51,150 bases of DNA from Lentisphaerae bacterium RIFOXYA12_64_32 (GCA_001803235.1 MHBL01000174.1:1-51150); one strand, 5' to 3'. Shown: positions 17,766 to 25,840, numbered from the stretch's first letter. Notes: generated by a model not told the origin, from the sequence alone. Numbers and translations: made by a program.

Positions 17766-18148
17766 GATACTTGCTCCTCTAGTTGACAATGTATACTACT
17801 GCCCCAACGGGGCGAATTCACCCGGGGAAATATGAAGAAAGTGTGAAGTCAGTCCAGTTCCGCCTATGGCTTGCTTGGGGTGCGGTGCGTGCGGCGGTGT
17901 CGAGGGCTCAGGTCGGACGGTGTTCCCTGGAGCGCCCGCGTCCTCGCGGGCTGAACCGTCGCCAGGTGTGCCGGTGCGTGCGGCAGCTGCAGCAAGTTCA
18001 GTCGCGCCGATTTCACACTTATTTCACACATTCGCTCTCGGTTTCCTTGCGGCTGGAAGCTATCTGATAGATATAGGGCAGCATACCCGGCGGGGGCAGG
18101 TGACCACGTGCGTGCGGGCGGGTTGAAGAGGGATCGGAGAGTCGGACC
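17766..18148. other. Divergent padR/modA intergenic region
   Basis: No gene seen. Besides the dyad at 17781-17797 it has three copies of a TTTCACAC-type octamer: direct copies at 18011-18018 and 18022-18029 and an inverted copy (GTGTGAAG) at about 17841-17848. The flanks extend to an inverted pair GAAGAAAGTGTGAAGTC (17834-17850) and GATTTCACACTTATTTC (18009-18025). A possible modA promoter is TTGCGG (18047-18052), 17 bases, GATATA (18070-18075). The octamers sit just upstream of that -35 box, as an activator or repressor site would. Confidence 0.4.
17781..17797. promoter_or_regulatory. Candidate PadR operator
   Basis: AGTTGACAATGTATACT is an imperfect dyad with an ACA-N-TGT core and AGT/ACT ends, the general shape of PadR operators. 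It lies 16 bases upstream of the padR start, overlapping a TTGACA box on the plus strand and a TATACA box on the minus strand. The assignment is from position and symmetry only. Confidence 0.4.
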
Positions 18149-18973
18149 GTGATTCGACGCAGGCGAGCGATAGGAGCGGGCGCTGTCATTCTGCTTGTGG
18201 CGGCGTGTGCCGCCCTGGCGTTTCGGGACGACGCCGACGACGGGCTCTTTGTCTACTGTGGTGCCGGGTTGCGCCCCGCGCTGGAGGCGGTCCGGGCCGA
18301 CTTCACCCGCGAGACCGGCATTCCTGTGAATGTGACGTACGCGGGCAGTGGCTGCCTGCTGTCCATGCTCACGTTTGCCCGCAGCGGCGACCTCTACATG
18401 CCGGGCGAGTGTTACTATGCGGAGCAGGCACGGGCGGGCGGGCACATTGAGGAGGACGCCACGGTGGCGTACCTGGTGCCGGTCCTCATGGTGCAGAAAG
18501 GCAATCCGAAGCAGATCCGGTCCCTGCGCGACCTGGCGCGGTCGGACGTGCGGGTCGGGGTCGGGCAGACCGAGGCGGTGGCGTGCGGCATGGTGGCCAA
18601 GCAGCTCCTGGAGAAGGCGGGCCTGTGGGCCGCGGTGAAGGCGAACATCGACGCCCGCGGGGCCTTTTCCGGTACGGCGGTCGAGTTGAGCAACGCTCTG
18701 ACTCTGAACGCGTTGGACGCGGTCGTCAACTGGGACGCCATGGCGTACCTGGTGCGCGACAAGACGGACATCATCACCATCCCACGGGAGCAGAATGTCG
18801 ACGTCGAGGTGCCGCTGGCGGTGCTGCACTGGAGCAAGAAGAAGGACGCGGCGCGCCAGTTCCTGCACTTTGCCAGTTCCGAACGTGGGCGTCGATGCTT
18901 TGAAACGCAAGGCTATCACACCTCGCTGGAGCCCTACGCGCTGCCGTATTTCGGGAAGTTGGTCCTGGAATGA
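18149..18973 (+). CDS. modA: ModA-like molybdate/tungstate-type binding lipoprotein
   Basis: 274 residues, GTG start (an ATG is not available upstream of the signal peptide). The N-terminus MIRRRRAIGAGAVILLVAAC is a lipoprotein or Sec signal. The mature part has the PF13531 type II periplasmic-binding fold: LFVYCGAGLRPALEAVRADF, VNVTYAGSGCLLSML, DLYMPGECYY, GVGQTEAVACG, DAVVNWDAMA. Such proteins capture molybdate, tungstate or similar oxyanions. The motif FVYCGAGLRP, with Cys where classical ModA has a Ser-rich loop, is shared in altered form by the other binding proteins here. It is first of an operon with a second binding protein and the permease, overlapping the next gene by ATGA. Confidence 0.8.
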   Translation: MIRRRRAIGAGAVILLVAACAALAFRDDADDGLFVYCGAGLRPALEAVRADFTRETGIPVNVTYAGSGCLLSMLTFARSGDLYMPGECYYAEQARAGGHIEEDATVAYLVPVLMVQKGNPKQIRSLRDLARSDVRVGVGQTEAVACGMVAKQLLEKAGLWAAVKANIDARGAFSGTAVELSNALTLNALDAVVNWDAMAYLVRDKTDIITIPREQNVDVEVPLAVLHWSKKKDAARQFLHFASSERGRRCFETQGYHTSLEPYALPYFGKLVLE

Positions 18974-19740
18974 GTGTCCGCTGGTCTGCGTCAGGGAAGC
19001 ATCTCGCGGCGGCGTTGGCCCTGGCGTTCGCGTGCGGCTGTGGTCGGCGCGTTCCGCCCCAGCCTCTGTTCGTCTACTGCCCGAGCGGATCGCAGCCCTA
19101 TGCGGCGCTGCTCGCGGGCCTAGTGCGGGATGAACCTGGCGGCGTTCCCACGGTTGTGCCATTGCGGGATGCCGAGTTGCTGTCGGCCCTGAGCGGCATC
19201 AGCCGGGGCGATCTTGTCGTTTGTCCCGCGGGTGCGCTGTCGGAAGCGATCGAGACGAGCGGACTCGTGCGGCGGCGTTATGCGCTCGGGACGGTCCGCC
19301 TGACCGTTTTGGCCCGGAAAGCCGCCACGGTCGAGGACCTCTGTCGACCGGGTGTTCGGCTGGGTGGCGGTTGGGCCGGTGGATCGCTGGATGCCTTGAC
19401 CCGGCGTTGCGTTCCGGATGCCTGCCGGGACCGGTTCGAGGCCAAGATGGTGCACCGTTCCGACGTTGCCGCAGAACTGCTGCGGTTGCTCAATCTGGGT
19501 GGACTGGATGCCGTCTGTGTCTGGAGACCGGCGAAACTGCCGACGGGGCTGCATGAGGTCGAACTCGGTGTGCCGAACGAACGTCGTGGCTGTCGCCTGC
19601 TGGCCATTGAGCTGAGGTGCACGCGGCGCCCTTCGGCGAGCCTCGACCGCATCCGAGCGCTTTGGACGGGGGCCACGGCGCAAGCGGCCCTGGGCGCCGG
19701 GGGTGTCGAGCCCGTGCCGATGGAAGGAGCGCACCCGTGA
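18970..19740 (+). CDS. Second, divergent ModA-like lipoprotein
   Basis: 256 residues. The lipobox is FACGC near residue 24. The mature start LFVYCPSGSQPYAALLAGLV aligns with the start of the upstream modA product (LFVYCGAGLRPALEAV), so this is probably a diverged duplicate. The rest is weaker: the ligand-contacting YAGSG and GECYY segments are not recognisable, though RGDLVVCPAGALSEA and GGLDAVCVWRP fit the second lobe. Overlaps at both ends (ATGA with modA, GTGA with the permease) show tight coupling. It could bind a different oxyanion, or act as an accessory or sensor rather than a transporter receptor. Confidence 0.65.
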   Translation: MSVRWSASGKHLAAALALAFACGCGRRVPPQPLFVYCPSGSQPYAALLAGLVRDEPGGVPTVVPLRDAELLSALSGISRGDLVVCPAGALSEAIETSGLVRRRYALGTVRLTVLARKAATVEDLCRPGVRLGGGWAGGSLDALTRRCVPDACRDRFEAKMVHRSDVAAELLRLLNLGGLDAVCVWRPAKLPTGLHEVELGVPNERRGCRLLAIELRCTRRPSASLDRIRALWTGATAQAALGAGGVEPVPMEGAHP

Positions 19741-20567
19741 GCACGTCACCTCGCGGTCAGGCCTCGGAGCGCCTGTTCAAGTTGGCGTTTGGCGGGGTGT
19801 TGCTGCTGTCGGCGCTGATCATCCTCGGCTTGCTGGTCGGGATGGCCCTATATGTGGACTGGCCCGAGCGCGTCCGCTGGGCCATGAGCACGCCCGAAGG
19901 CAAGGAATTCCTGCGCCAGGTTGGATTCTCTGTGCGCCTGAGCCTGGTGACTTCCACGACCACCACGGCCATTGCCCTGATCCTGGCCATTCCGTGCGCC
20001 TACGCGTTGTCCCGCTTCCGCTATCCCCTGGCCGTGGTCGTGGACACGATCCTGGACTTGCCGATCGTGCTGCCGCCCCTGGTCGCCGGCGTGGCGCTGC
20101 TCGTCGTGCTGCGGTACTGGCTGGGCCCGTTCTTCGACGCCATCGGCATCCAGGTCCACTACACCAGCCGCAGCATTGTCCTGGCGCAGTTGTTCATTGC
20201 CGGGCCATTCGCGGTGCGCACCATCAAGGCGGCGTTCGACGACGTACCGACGCGCTACGAGGACGTGTCCCGCACGCTGGGTTGCAGCCGGTTCCGGGCC
20301 TTCTTCGCCGTGTCCTTGCCGCTGGCGCGCAACGGCATCCTGGCGGGGACGATCATGACGTGGGCGCGGGCGGTCAGCGAGTTCGGGCCGATTCTCATCT
20401 TCTGCACGGCGTCCGAGAAGACCGCGGTGTTGCCGATCCGCGTTTTCCTTTTCAATTCCTGCGGTGACGTGGCTGGCGGGGTGATGACCAGCGTGATTCT
20501 CATCCTGATCGCGGCCGCGGCGCTGCTCGGTTTCAAGGCGCTGGGCGGACGACGGATCAGTCTGTAG
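19737..20567 (+). CDS. modB: ABC transporter permease, ModB-like
   Basis: 276 residues from a GTG overlapping the preceding stop, with GAAGGAG upstream. About six membrane helices are visible (first at 17-38). The permease coupling motif is ...DVPTRYEDVSRTLGCSRFRAFFAVSLPLARNGILAG..., the EAA loop that contacts the ATPase. This is the molybdate/sulfate (CysTW-like) permease class. The matching ATPase gene follows only after a 323-base repeat block, which is unusual for a mod operon. Confidence 0.85.
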   Translation: MSTSPRGQASERLFKLAFGGVLLLSALIILGLLVGMALYVDWPERVRWAMSTPEGKEFLRQVGFSVRLSLVTSTTTTAIALILAIPCAYALSRFRYPLAVVVDTILDLPIVLPPLVAGVALLVVLRYWLGPFFDAIGIQVHYTSRSIVLAQLFIAGPFAVRTIKAAFDDVPTRYEDVSRTLGCSRFRAFFAVSLPLARNGILAGTIMTWARAVSEFGPILIFCTASEKTAVLPIRVFLFNSCGDVAGGVMTSVILILIAAAALLGFKALGGRRISL

Positions 20568-20890
20568 GCGTGGCAAGTCAGGCTGTAGGTGGATAGACTG
20601 TAGGCTGGTAACTACTGCAGGTAGGGAGGGTTCAGGGTTCGGGGTTCAGGCCATTCAGGAGGGGAAACTCATCCCTTCCCGTGGATTAAGGCACTACGCT
20701 TCTCCCGAGACTGGCGCTCGGGAAAAGTGGCGCTCCACGGGTGCGGTGACTCGGTGACTCGGTGACTCAGTGACGTGGTGACTCAGTGACGTGGTGACGC
20801 GGTGCCCCTCGACACCCAACTAACACCAACGTGTTGGTCGAAGTTCAGCGCTTAAGGCGCTACAGCCTAGTAGCTTGCGGGGCAGGGGTT
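20568..20890. repeat. Repeat block 1, between modB and modC
   Basis: No gene seen. It contains, in order: GGGTTCAGGGTTCGGGGTTCAGG low-complexity text (20629-20651), CCCGAG-ACTGGCG-CTCGGG hairpin (20704-20722), a GTGACTCGGTGACTCAGTGACG tandem run (about 20743-20804), CCCTCGACACCCAACTAACACC (from 20806), the palindrome ACCAACGTGTTGGT (about 20825-20838) and AGCGC-TTAAG-GCGCT (about 20846-20861). The same modules in the same order recur at 22951-23079. Its position splits what should be one operon. Confidence 0.8.
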
Positions 20891-21961
20891 ATGCTGGAAG
20901 TCCGCAATCTGAAGATCAATCTCGGCGCGTTCAGTCTGCGCGACGTGTCGTTGCACGTGGAGCGCGGGGAGTACTTTGTTGTCCTGGGCCCGACCGGGGC
21001 TGGCAAGACCGTGCTGATCGAGTGCATCGCGGGGTTGCTGCGACCGGACGCCGGTCAGGTCTGGATCGACGGCAGAGACGTGACCGCGGACGCGCCCGAG
21101 TCGCGGCGCATCGGGTATCTGCCGCAGGACTATGCCTTGTTTCCGCACCTGACGGTGCGTGAGAACCTGGAGTTCGGACTCTGGGCGCAGCGCCGATTGG
21201 GCGAGGCCTCGGCCAAGGTGGAGTGGCTCTCCGGTCTGCTGGGGATAGGCCCGCTGCTCGGCCGTTACCCGCACAACCTCAGCGGCGGCGAGAAGCAGCG
21301 TGTGGCGCTGGGGCGCGCCCTGGCCATCGAACCTCGGCTCATGCTGCTGGACGAGCCCCTGTCGGCCCTCGACGTGGCAACCCGCGAACAGATCGGCAAG
21401 GAGATCCGGGACATCCACGACCGCACGGGAATCACCACCGTTCACATCAGCCACGACTTTGAGGAAACGCTTCGGCTGGCCGACCGGGTTGCCTTGATCC
21501 GTGCCGGCCAGGTGGTGCAGGTCGGTACGCCGCAGGACCTGTTCCGCAGGCCGGCGAGTCTGTTTGCCGCCCGTTTCGTCCGCGCCGAAAATCTCTACTC
21601 CGGGGTGGTTCCCAACGGGACGGCGGCGGTTTGTGTCCAGACCGGCGGGGTCGACCTGCGTTGCGAGACGGACCTGCGCGGGCCGGTTCACGTGGCGATC
21701 CGCGCCGACGACGTCCTGGTTCTCTCGCCGGATGAGCGTCCCGCCCATCTGAACCTGATCGAGGGCCGCATCGTTCGGGTGCAGGACCGCGGTGCCATGG
21801 TTGCCGTCGAGGTGAGCGGGGCCCTGGACATGACGGCCTTGCTCAGTCGCGGCGACTGGCGGCGGTTGAGCCCCAGCGCGGGAGCGGCGGTGACCCTGGG
21901 TTTCGCACCCGAAGCGGTCCACGTCTTTCGGGACGAGGAAGAATCCGGCTTGTGTGGATGA
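20891..21961 (+). CDS. modC: ABC transporter ATPase, ModC-like
   Basis: 356 residues from the ATG at 20891; the longer frame upstream reads into repeat block 1. Walker A GPTGAGKT (about 34-41), Q-loop LPQDYALFPHLTV, signature LSGGEKQRVALGRAL, Walker B LMLLDEPLSALD and switch His HISHDFEE are all intact. The C-terminal region (about 235-350) resembles the oligonucleotide-binding/TOBE type regulatory domain of molybdate and sulfate importers. It is expected to energise the permease at 19737. The start has only a weak ribosome site (GGGG). Confidence 0.87.
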   Translation: MLEVRNLKINLGAFSLRDVSLHVERGEYFVVLGPTGAGKTVLIECIAGLLRPDAGQVWIDGRDVTADAPESRRIGYLPQDYALFPHLTVRENLEFGLWAQRRLGEASAKVEWLSGLLGIGPLLGRYPHNLSGGEKQRVALGRALAIEPRLMLLDEPLSALDVATREQIGKEIRDIHDRTGITTVHISHDFEETLRLADRVALIRAGQVVQVGTPQDLFRRPASLFAARFVRAENLYSGVVPNGTAAVCVQTGGVDLRCETDLRGPVHVAIRADDVLVLSPDERPAHLNLIEGRIVRVQDRGAMVAVEVSGALDMTALLSRGDWRRLSPSAGAAVTLGFAPEAVHVFRDEEESGLCG

Positions 21962-22055
21962 ATTTGGAGCTGTGCCGGTAAGTTTACAGAGGGGGGAAAG
22001 CGGCGCAATGGGCGTGACGATGCGCGTGTTCGCGGTTGTCCGCAGCGGCGGGCGC

Positions 22056-22175
22056 AGTGGCGCGGGACCTCTGGGATCGCAGCAGGGTGCTCGGGGCCGT
22101 CCCGGCCCGAGGCCCTCGGCCGGGGACCGGCCGGTGCACCCTGCTTCGGCGCGGGACGCGCCGAACCACCGCGCG
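22056..22175 (+). repeat. Multi-branch repeat, copy R2 (clearest)
   Basis: The closing stem GGTGC (22086-22090)/GCACC (22136-22140) encloses hairpin TCGGGGCCG-TCC-CGGCCCGA (22091-22110) and hairpin CGGCCGG-GGA-CCGGCCG (22117-22133). Outside it is hairpin TCGGCGCG-GGA-CGCGCCGA (22146-22164). GTGGC at the 5' end can pair with a CCAC at the 3' end. It lies between modC and the convergent thioredoxin-like gene; the 257-base gap holds nothing else recognisable. Confidence 0.85.
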
Positions 22176-22218
22176 GCACTTCCGTCCGGAGTGCGGCAGG
22201 CCCCGCAAGCGGCGGCGG

Positions 22219-22773
22219 TCACTTGGCCGGCTTCGCGTCTTCGGGTTGCTGCAGCGTTTTGCGGACCGCGGCGACCAAGTCCGTCTTGGTCCACTCGCCG
22301 TCGATGCCGCGAACGAACAGGACCTTCACGGGCTTGCCATCGACCTCCAGGTCAAAGGTGTTCTTGCCGTTGATCACTACACCGGCGCAGACGAGCCCGG
22401 TGGCATCCCGGCGCGCGAGGCCTTGCTCGGTGCGCCAGTCGACAATCTCGACCCGGACCTGGCCGGGGAATTCGGTGAGCAGGTCTTTGACTGCAGCCAG
22501 GGTGTCCTCATGTCGGCCAGGATAGAACGCTTCGACTTTGACCTTGGCGTCTTCCGGGCCGCCCGCAAAATCACAGGAAGCGCCGCCCGGGCTGCAGCTT
22601 GCACCGCCGCCAGAGGCCGCCGCCTCGGGTTTGGCAGCCGGTGGGGCAGTGTCCGTCGTTTGTCGGTCGCCACCCTTGCCGCATCCGGCCGCTCCCAGCA
22701 GAATGAGAGCAAGCCCCACGGTTGCTCCTGCCGTCCGCCACAAGACAGCCATTCGCTTCGTCATGGTCGTCAC
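22219..22773 (-). CDS. Lipoprotein with thioredoxin-like domain
   Basis: 184 residues (a second ATG at 22764 is possible). A lipobox LLGAAGC near residue 31 is followed by a Cys/Gly/Ser-rich linker containing SCSPGGASC and a 110-residue alpha/beta domain: KVKVEAFYPGRHEDT, VRVEIVDWRTEQGL, GLVCAGVVINGKNTFDL. The last part resembles the P-x-hhhxNG strand of thioredoxin folds, but no CxxC stands at the usual place, so a redox role is uncertain. The single Cys in GLVCAGVV is notable. It lies between the ModC ATPase and the tandem binding protein, and may serve metal or oxyanion handling in the periplasm. Confidence 0.5.
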   Translation of the reverse strand: MTTMTKRMAVLWRTAGATVGLALILLGAAGCGKGGDRQTTDTAPPAAKPEAAASGGGASCSPGGASCDFAGGPEDAKVKVEAFYPGRHEDTLAAVKDLLTEFPGQVRVEIVDWRTEQGLARRDATGLVCAGVVINGKNTFDLEVDGKPVKVLFVRGIDGEWTKTDLVAAVRKTLQQPEDAKPAK

Positions 22774-23085
22774 TGCCTCCTCATTGCAGGTCCGGGTGTT
22801 TGGGCTGTAGACTGTTAGCGCCTAAGGGCTTGCGGTCAGTGGCCCGGCCAGTCCCTTGGCCGGCGGTTCCGGTCCCTCGACACCCGACCCTCGACACGCA
22901 TTACCCATTGCGACAAACATGTTGTTGCAGAGATAGCCGCTAAGCGGCTACGCTTTTCCCGAGACTGGCGCTCGGAAGAAGTGGCGCGCCGCGCCGCCGT
23001 TACGTGACTCAGTGACCCTCGACACCCAAACTAACACCAACATGTTGGTCGAAGTTCAGCGCCTAAGGCGCCACAGCCTCTGAAC
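22774..23085. repeat. Repeat block 2, upstream of the thioredoxin-like gene
   Basis: No gene seen. It holds the same modules as block 1: AGCCGC-TAA-GCGGCT hairpin (22934-22948), CCCGAG-ACTGGCG-CTCGG (about 22958-22975), one GTGACTCAGTGAC (23004-23016), CCCTCGACACCCAAACTAAC (from 23016), palindrome ACCAACATGTTGGT (about 23036-23049) and AGCGC-CTAAG-GCGC (about 23059-23073). The 64-base tail is nearly identical to block 1. Confidence 0.8.
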
Positions 23086-24615
23086 TCATGGCACCGGCAC
23101 GAGGCCGATCCGGGTCAGGGCCTGTCGTGCTTCCGGTTCGGACAGGAACTGGATGAACCGCGCCGCTTCCGCGGGGTGTGCGGCCGCCTTCGGGATGCTC
23201 GCATACGCTATCGCCACCCCGCCGCACATCTCCTGGGAAAGAACCTGAACCGTCTTGACCTTGGAGTATTCGGCCTTGTCCGGGTCCAGGGGCAGGGGGC
23301 ATCCCACGTAGGCGAAACTCGCGTCGGCTTTGCCCGCGGAGACCGCCTTGTGGCAATCCTTGATCGTTGGCAGCCAGGTGATTCGGGGCTGGACTTGGTC
23401 CCAGATCCCCGCTTTCTGCAGGGCGGCCTTGGCGAACGCGCCCACCGAACTGGTCTCCGGCGACGTCAGCACAATGGTCTGGATCTCGGGCTTGACCAGG
23501 TCGGCAACCGAGGTCAGGAGACTGGCCTTCGAGACGTGCGCGCAGAGGGCCAATCGGAACATTCCGAACGGAATCGGAGTGCCGGGTTCCACCTGTCCGG
23601 CGGTGACGAGTAAGTCGGTCTCGAGCTTACCGATGGACAGGTTCACATCCGGGACGTCGTGGCCCTTGAGCAGGCGATCGCTCAACACCTGGATGTTGTC
23701 GAACTGCAAGTCCAGCGTCAACTCGGGGTTGCGGCTCTCGAAGGGGCCTCGGAGTTCGAAGAACGGCGCGATCATGCCGCAGGGCACGAAGACCTTCAGT
23801 TCGAGCACCGGCGGGATGTCATACTCGGCCAGCAGCTTGCGGCCTGGTTCCGACATGAGGAACGCGACGAAGCGGTCGGCGACCTCGCGCCGCGGCGTGT
23901 CTGCCAGCGGGGCGATGCTGGCGTAGGCCGGACCGTAGATGCCCAGTGGCACGCTCTCGATGATGCGGACCTTGGAGTACTCGAGTTTCTCCGGTGCGGT
24001 CTTGAGCGGGCAGGAACGGTAGGCGAAACTGGCCTGCGCCTGTTCCCGCGCCACCTGCTTGTACGCCGTGATCGGATGATCAGTGAAGAGGGTCTTGGGT
24101 TTCAGCGTTTCCCACAGGCCGAGTTTCTCAAGTGCCTCGCGGGTGTAGCGACCGACCGAGTTCAATTCGGGGTCCGCGATGGCAAGGACCTTGACCTCTG
24201 GCTTAAGCAGATCGGCGATCGTTGCGATGTTCGCAGGGTTGCTTCGCGGTGCGAACAGGACCAGTTCGTAACGGCCGAAATGGGACACGCTGTCAGCCTG
24301 AACCTTCCCCAGAGAAACCAGGCGCTCCATCTCCACTGTTCCGGGAGAGACGATGAGGTCCGGGCGCTCGCCCTTCTCGACGCGCTTGACGAGAATGTTC
24401 GCGTTATCGAGCACGATCACGACGGGCGTGCCCGGATTGGCCGCCTCGAACTCCCGCTTGGCGGCCGTGAACGGCAGTTCCATGCCGCAGGGCACGAAGA
24501 CGGTGAGTCCCGCGGTCCGCGGGGCGGCCGTTTCATGGCGACCACAACCCGTTAGCATCAGCAGTGTCAGGAGCGCGCCGGTTGCGATCTGGAGAATCTG
24601 AAGTCGGAATTGCAT
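23086..24615 (-). CDS. Tandem double ModA-like binding lipoprotein
   Basis: 509 residues with lipobox LTGC (residues 21-24). Two complete PF13531-like domains follow in tandem: domain 1 about 37-268 and domain 2 about 271-505. Each starts with the same motif (LTVFVPCGM at 37, LKVFVPCGM at 273) and each has a matching FAYRSCPL/FAYVGCPL and EYSKV segment. Normal ModA proteins are one domain of about 250 residues, so this is an internal duplication with divergence. It may bind two ligands, raise local ligand concentration, or present both to the single permease upstream. It is transcribed opposite to the modABC genes, from which it is separated by repeat block 2 and the thioredoxin-like gene. 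Confidence 0.75.
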   Translation of the reverse strand: MQFRLQILQIATGALLTLLMLTGCGRHETAAPRTAGLTVFVPCGMELPFTAAKREFEAANPGTPVVIVLDNANILVKRVEKGERPDLIVSPGTVEMERLVSLGKVQADSVSHFGRYELVLFAPRSNPANIATIADLLKPEVKVLAIADPELNSVGRYTREALEKLGLWETLKPKTLFTDHPITAYKQVAREQAQASFAYRSCPLKTAPEKLEYSKVRIIESVPLGIYGPAYASIAPLADTPRREVADRFVAFLMSEPGRKLLAEYDIPPVLELKVFVPCGMIAPFFELRGPFESRNPELTLDLQFDNIQVLSDRLLKGHDVPDVNLSIGKLETDLLVTAGQVEPGTPIPFGMFRLALCAHVSKASLLTSVADLVKPEIQTIVLTSPETSSVGAFAKAALQKAGIWDQVQPRITWLPTIKDCHKAVSAGKADASFAYVGCPLPLDPDKAEYSKVKTVQVLSQEMCGGVAIAYASIPKAAAHPAEAARFIQFLSEPEARQALTRIGLVPVP

Positions 24616-24701
24616 AGGTGGTATGGTATCTCATTGGACGCGACAAGGCAAGCCGGGCAAGCCTGGAGATCGCTCGATTCCCCCGGAAAAACCGAGGACA
24701 C

Positions 24702-24938
24702 CTATCCGTTCCAGCCGCAAACCGCGCTAAACGCGTGGTGCCAGCGGTCACGATTGCCTTCTCCGACGAGATCGGTGAAGTGCTCCGGTTCCTTGGAGAA
24801 ACAAACGAACAGGTCAATGTCGGAATCTTCACGCTCCTCATCCCGCCCCATGCTTCCACCCAGGATGATGCTGCAATTGGCATCGAGGACGATCAACTCA
24901 TCAACCATGGCTGCGAGTACCTGTCGATGTTTGTTCAT
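24702..24938 (-). CDS. Short nucleotidyltransferase (MNT-like), probably truncated
   Basis: 78 residues from the internal ATG at 24938. The catalytic core GGSMGRDEEREDSDIDLFV is intact: a GS-x-GR loop with the paired Asp of the DNA polymerase beta-like nucleotidyltransferase fold. Most stand-alone members are 95-150 residues, and the sequence ends soon after the active site (HAFSAVCGWNG), so the C-terminal part seems lost. No HEPN partner gene is seen. It sits next to a toxin-antitoxin pair and could be a remnant of another. Confidence 0.55.
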   Translation of the reverse strand: MNKHRQVLAAMVDELIVLDANCSIILGGSMGRDEEREDSDIDLFVCFSKEPEHFTDLVGEGNRDRWHHAFSAVCGWNG

Positions 24939-25023
24939 CCTTTTCCTCCCGAACGCCTCAGCTTTGCCGCCCCGAGCCGGGCGAGGGGGCGACAACAGCG
25001 CCCCGTTCGGGCCTCCCCTGTTC

Positions 25024-25356
25024 TCAGGCGTTGTGAAGTTGGAGGGCCATTCTCAGAGCCTGGTCCAATTGCTGGAGCTTCTGCGCGGAAAGGCAACCGA
25101 CGTAATCCGTCAGCACGGACTTCGGCAAGCTCACCAACTCGTCGCACAGGATACCACTCTCATGCTTCAACCCCTCGTCGGGGCCGGCCGAGACCTGGGT
25201 TGACAGGCCGTCGTAAGCCGAGTAGACGGGCGCGCAGATGACGGTCGAGAAACGCGAATCGATGAGCACCTGGCGACTCACGACGACGAACACGCGACAG
25301 CGCTTCGGGTCCTCGGAAGTTGTGCGCCGGACTCTGTACAGTTCCCCACGTCTCAC
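25024..25356 (-). CDS. mazF: MazF/PemK-type endoribonuclease toxin
   Basis: 110 residues with the MazF fold order: N-terminal [11 protein letters not shown], then [26 protein letters not shown], the acidic [21 protein letters not shown] and a terminal helix. Enzymes of this family cut mRNA at short sequences. The catalytic Arg (RCR) is present. The start overlaps the antitoxin stop by ATGA, so antitoxin and toxin are coupled. The family match is clear; its cutting specificity is not predictable. Confidence 0.85.
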   Translation of the reverse strand: MRRGELYRVRRTTSEDPKRCRVFVVVSRQVLIDSRFSTVICAPVYSAYDGLSTQVSAGPDEGLKHESGILCDELVSLPKSVLTDYVGCLSAQKLQQLDQALRMALQLHNA

Positions 25357-25583
25357 AGCGGCACCTGATAGCTCAGCACGTCATCGGCTTCCGCATTCAA
25401 CGCCTTAGCACGGCGGTTGATGATCTCAAGATCCCGTTGCTCGGTCGCCGTTCTGGCCAAGCGCGTCAGGAACTCGCGCGCTGATGCTTCCAGGAACTCA
25501 GACCGGCTCCGAAATCCCCCAGTATGCCGGTCTATTGCGGCAAGGAGATCGTCAGAAAGTGTGATGGATGTCTTGACTTTCAT
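25353..25583 (-). CDS. Ribbon-helix-helix antitoxin of the MazF-type toxin
   Basis: 76 residues from the ATG at 25583. [20 protein letters not shown] is a textbook RHH strand and first helix, and [20 protein letters not shown] the second. The tail (about 48-76) should bind the toxin. There is no Shine-Dalgarno sequence, and the best promoter puts the transcript start on or next to the ATG, so translation is probably leaderless. The longer frame upstream reads into repeat-like DNA and is rejected. Confidence 0.82.
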   Translation of the reverse strand: MKVKTSITLSDDLLAAIDRHTGGFRSRSEFLEASAREFLTRLARTATEQRDLEIINRRAKALNAEADDVLSYQVPL

Positions 25584-25589
25584 ACTACC

Positions 25590-25618
25590 AAGATACCGCC
25601 ATCGCCCTTGCCTGTCAA
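25590..25618 (-). promoter_or_regulatory. Promoter of the antitoxin-toxin pair (leaderless)
   Basis: On the minus strand: TTGACA (25618-25613), a 17-base spacer, TATCTT (25595-25590). The expected start point falls about 7 bases downstream of the -10 box, at about 25583, which is the A of the antitoxin ATG. Confidence 0.55.
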
Positions 25619-25840
25619 TCTGCCTCATGGCCCGAACGCCGGCGTTTCGGGGCGAGCATCCGCCCGGCCCGTTCACGAAGGGCCAAGAAACGAGCCGATC
25701 CCCCAGTTGAATTCTTAACGTTGCGTGTTGCAGTTCGCCCGGATCGTTCGTCTGCCGATCCGTCACGCTTGGGAGAACAGCGGGCAAGGCTGGAGCCGTG
25801 CTCTACGTCCTCAGAGCGACGAGCGGCGACGCGGGGCGTG

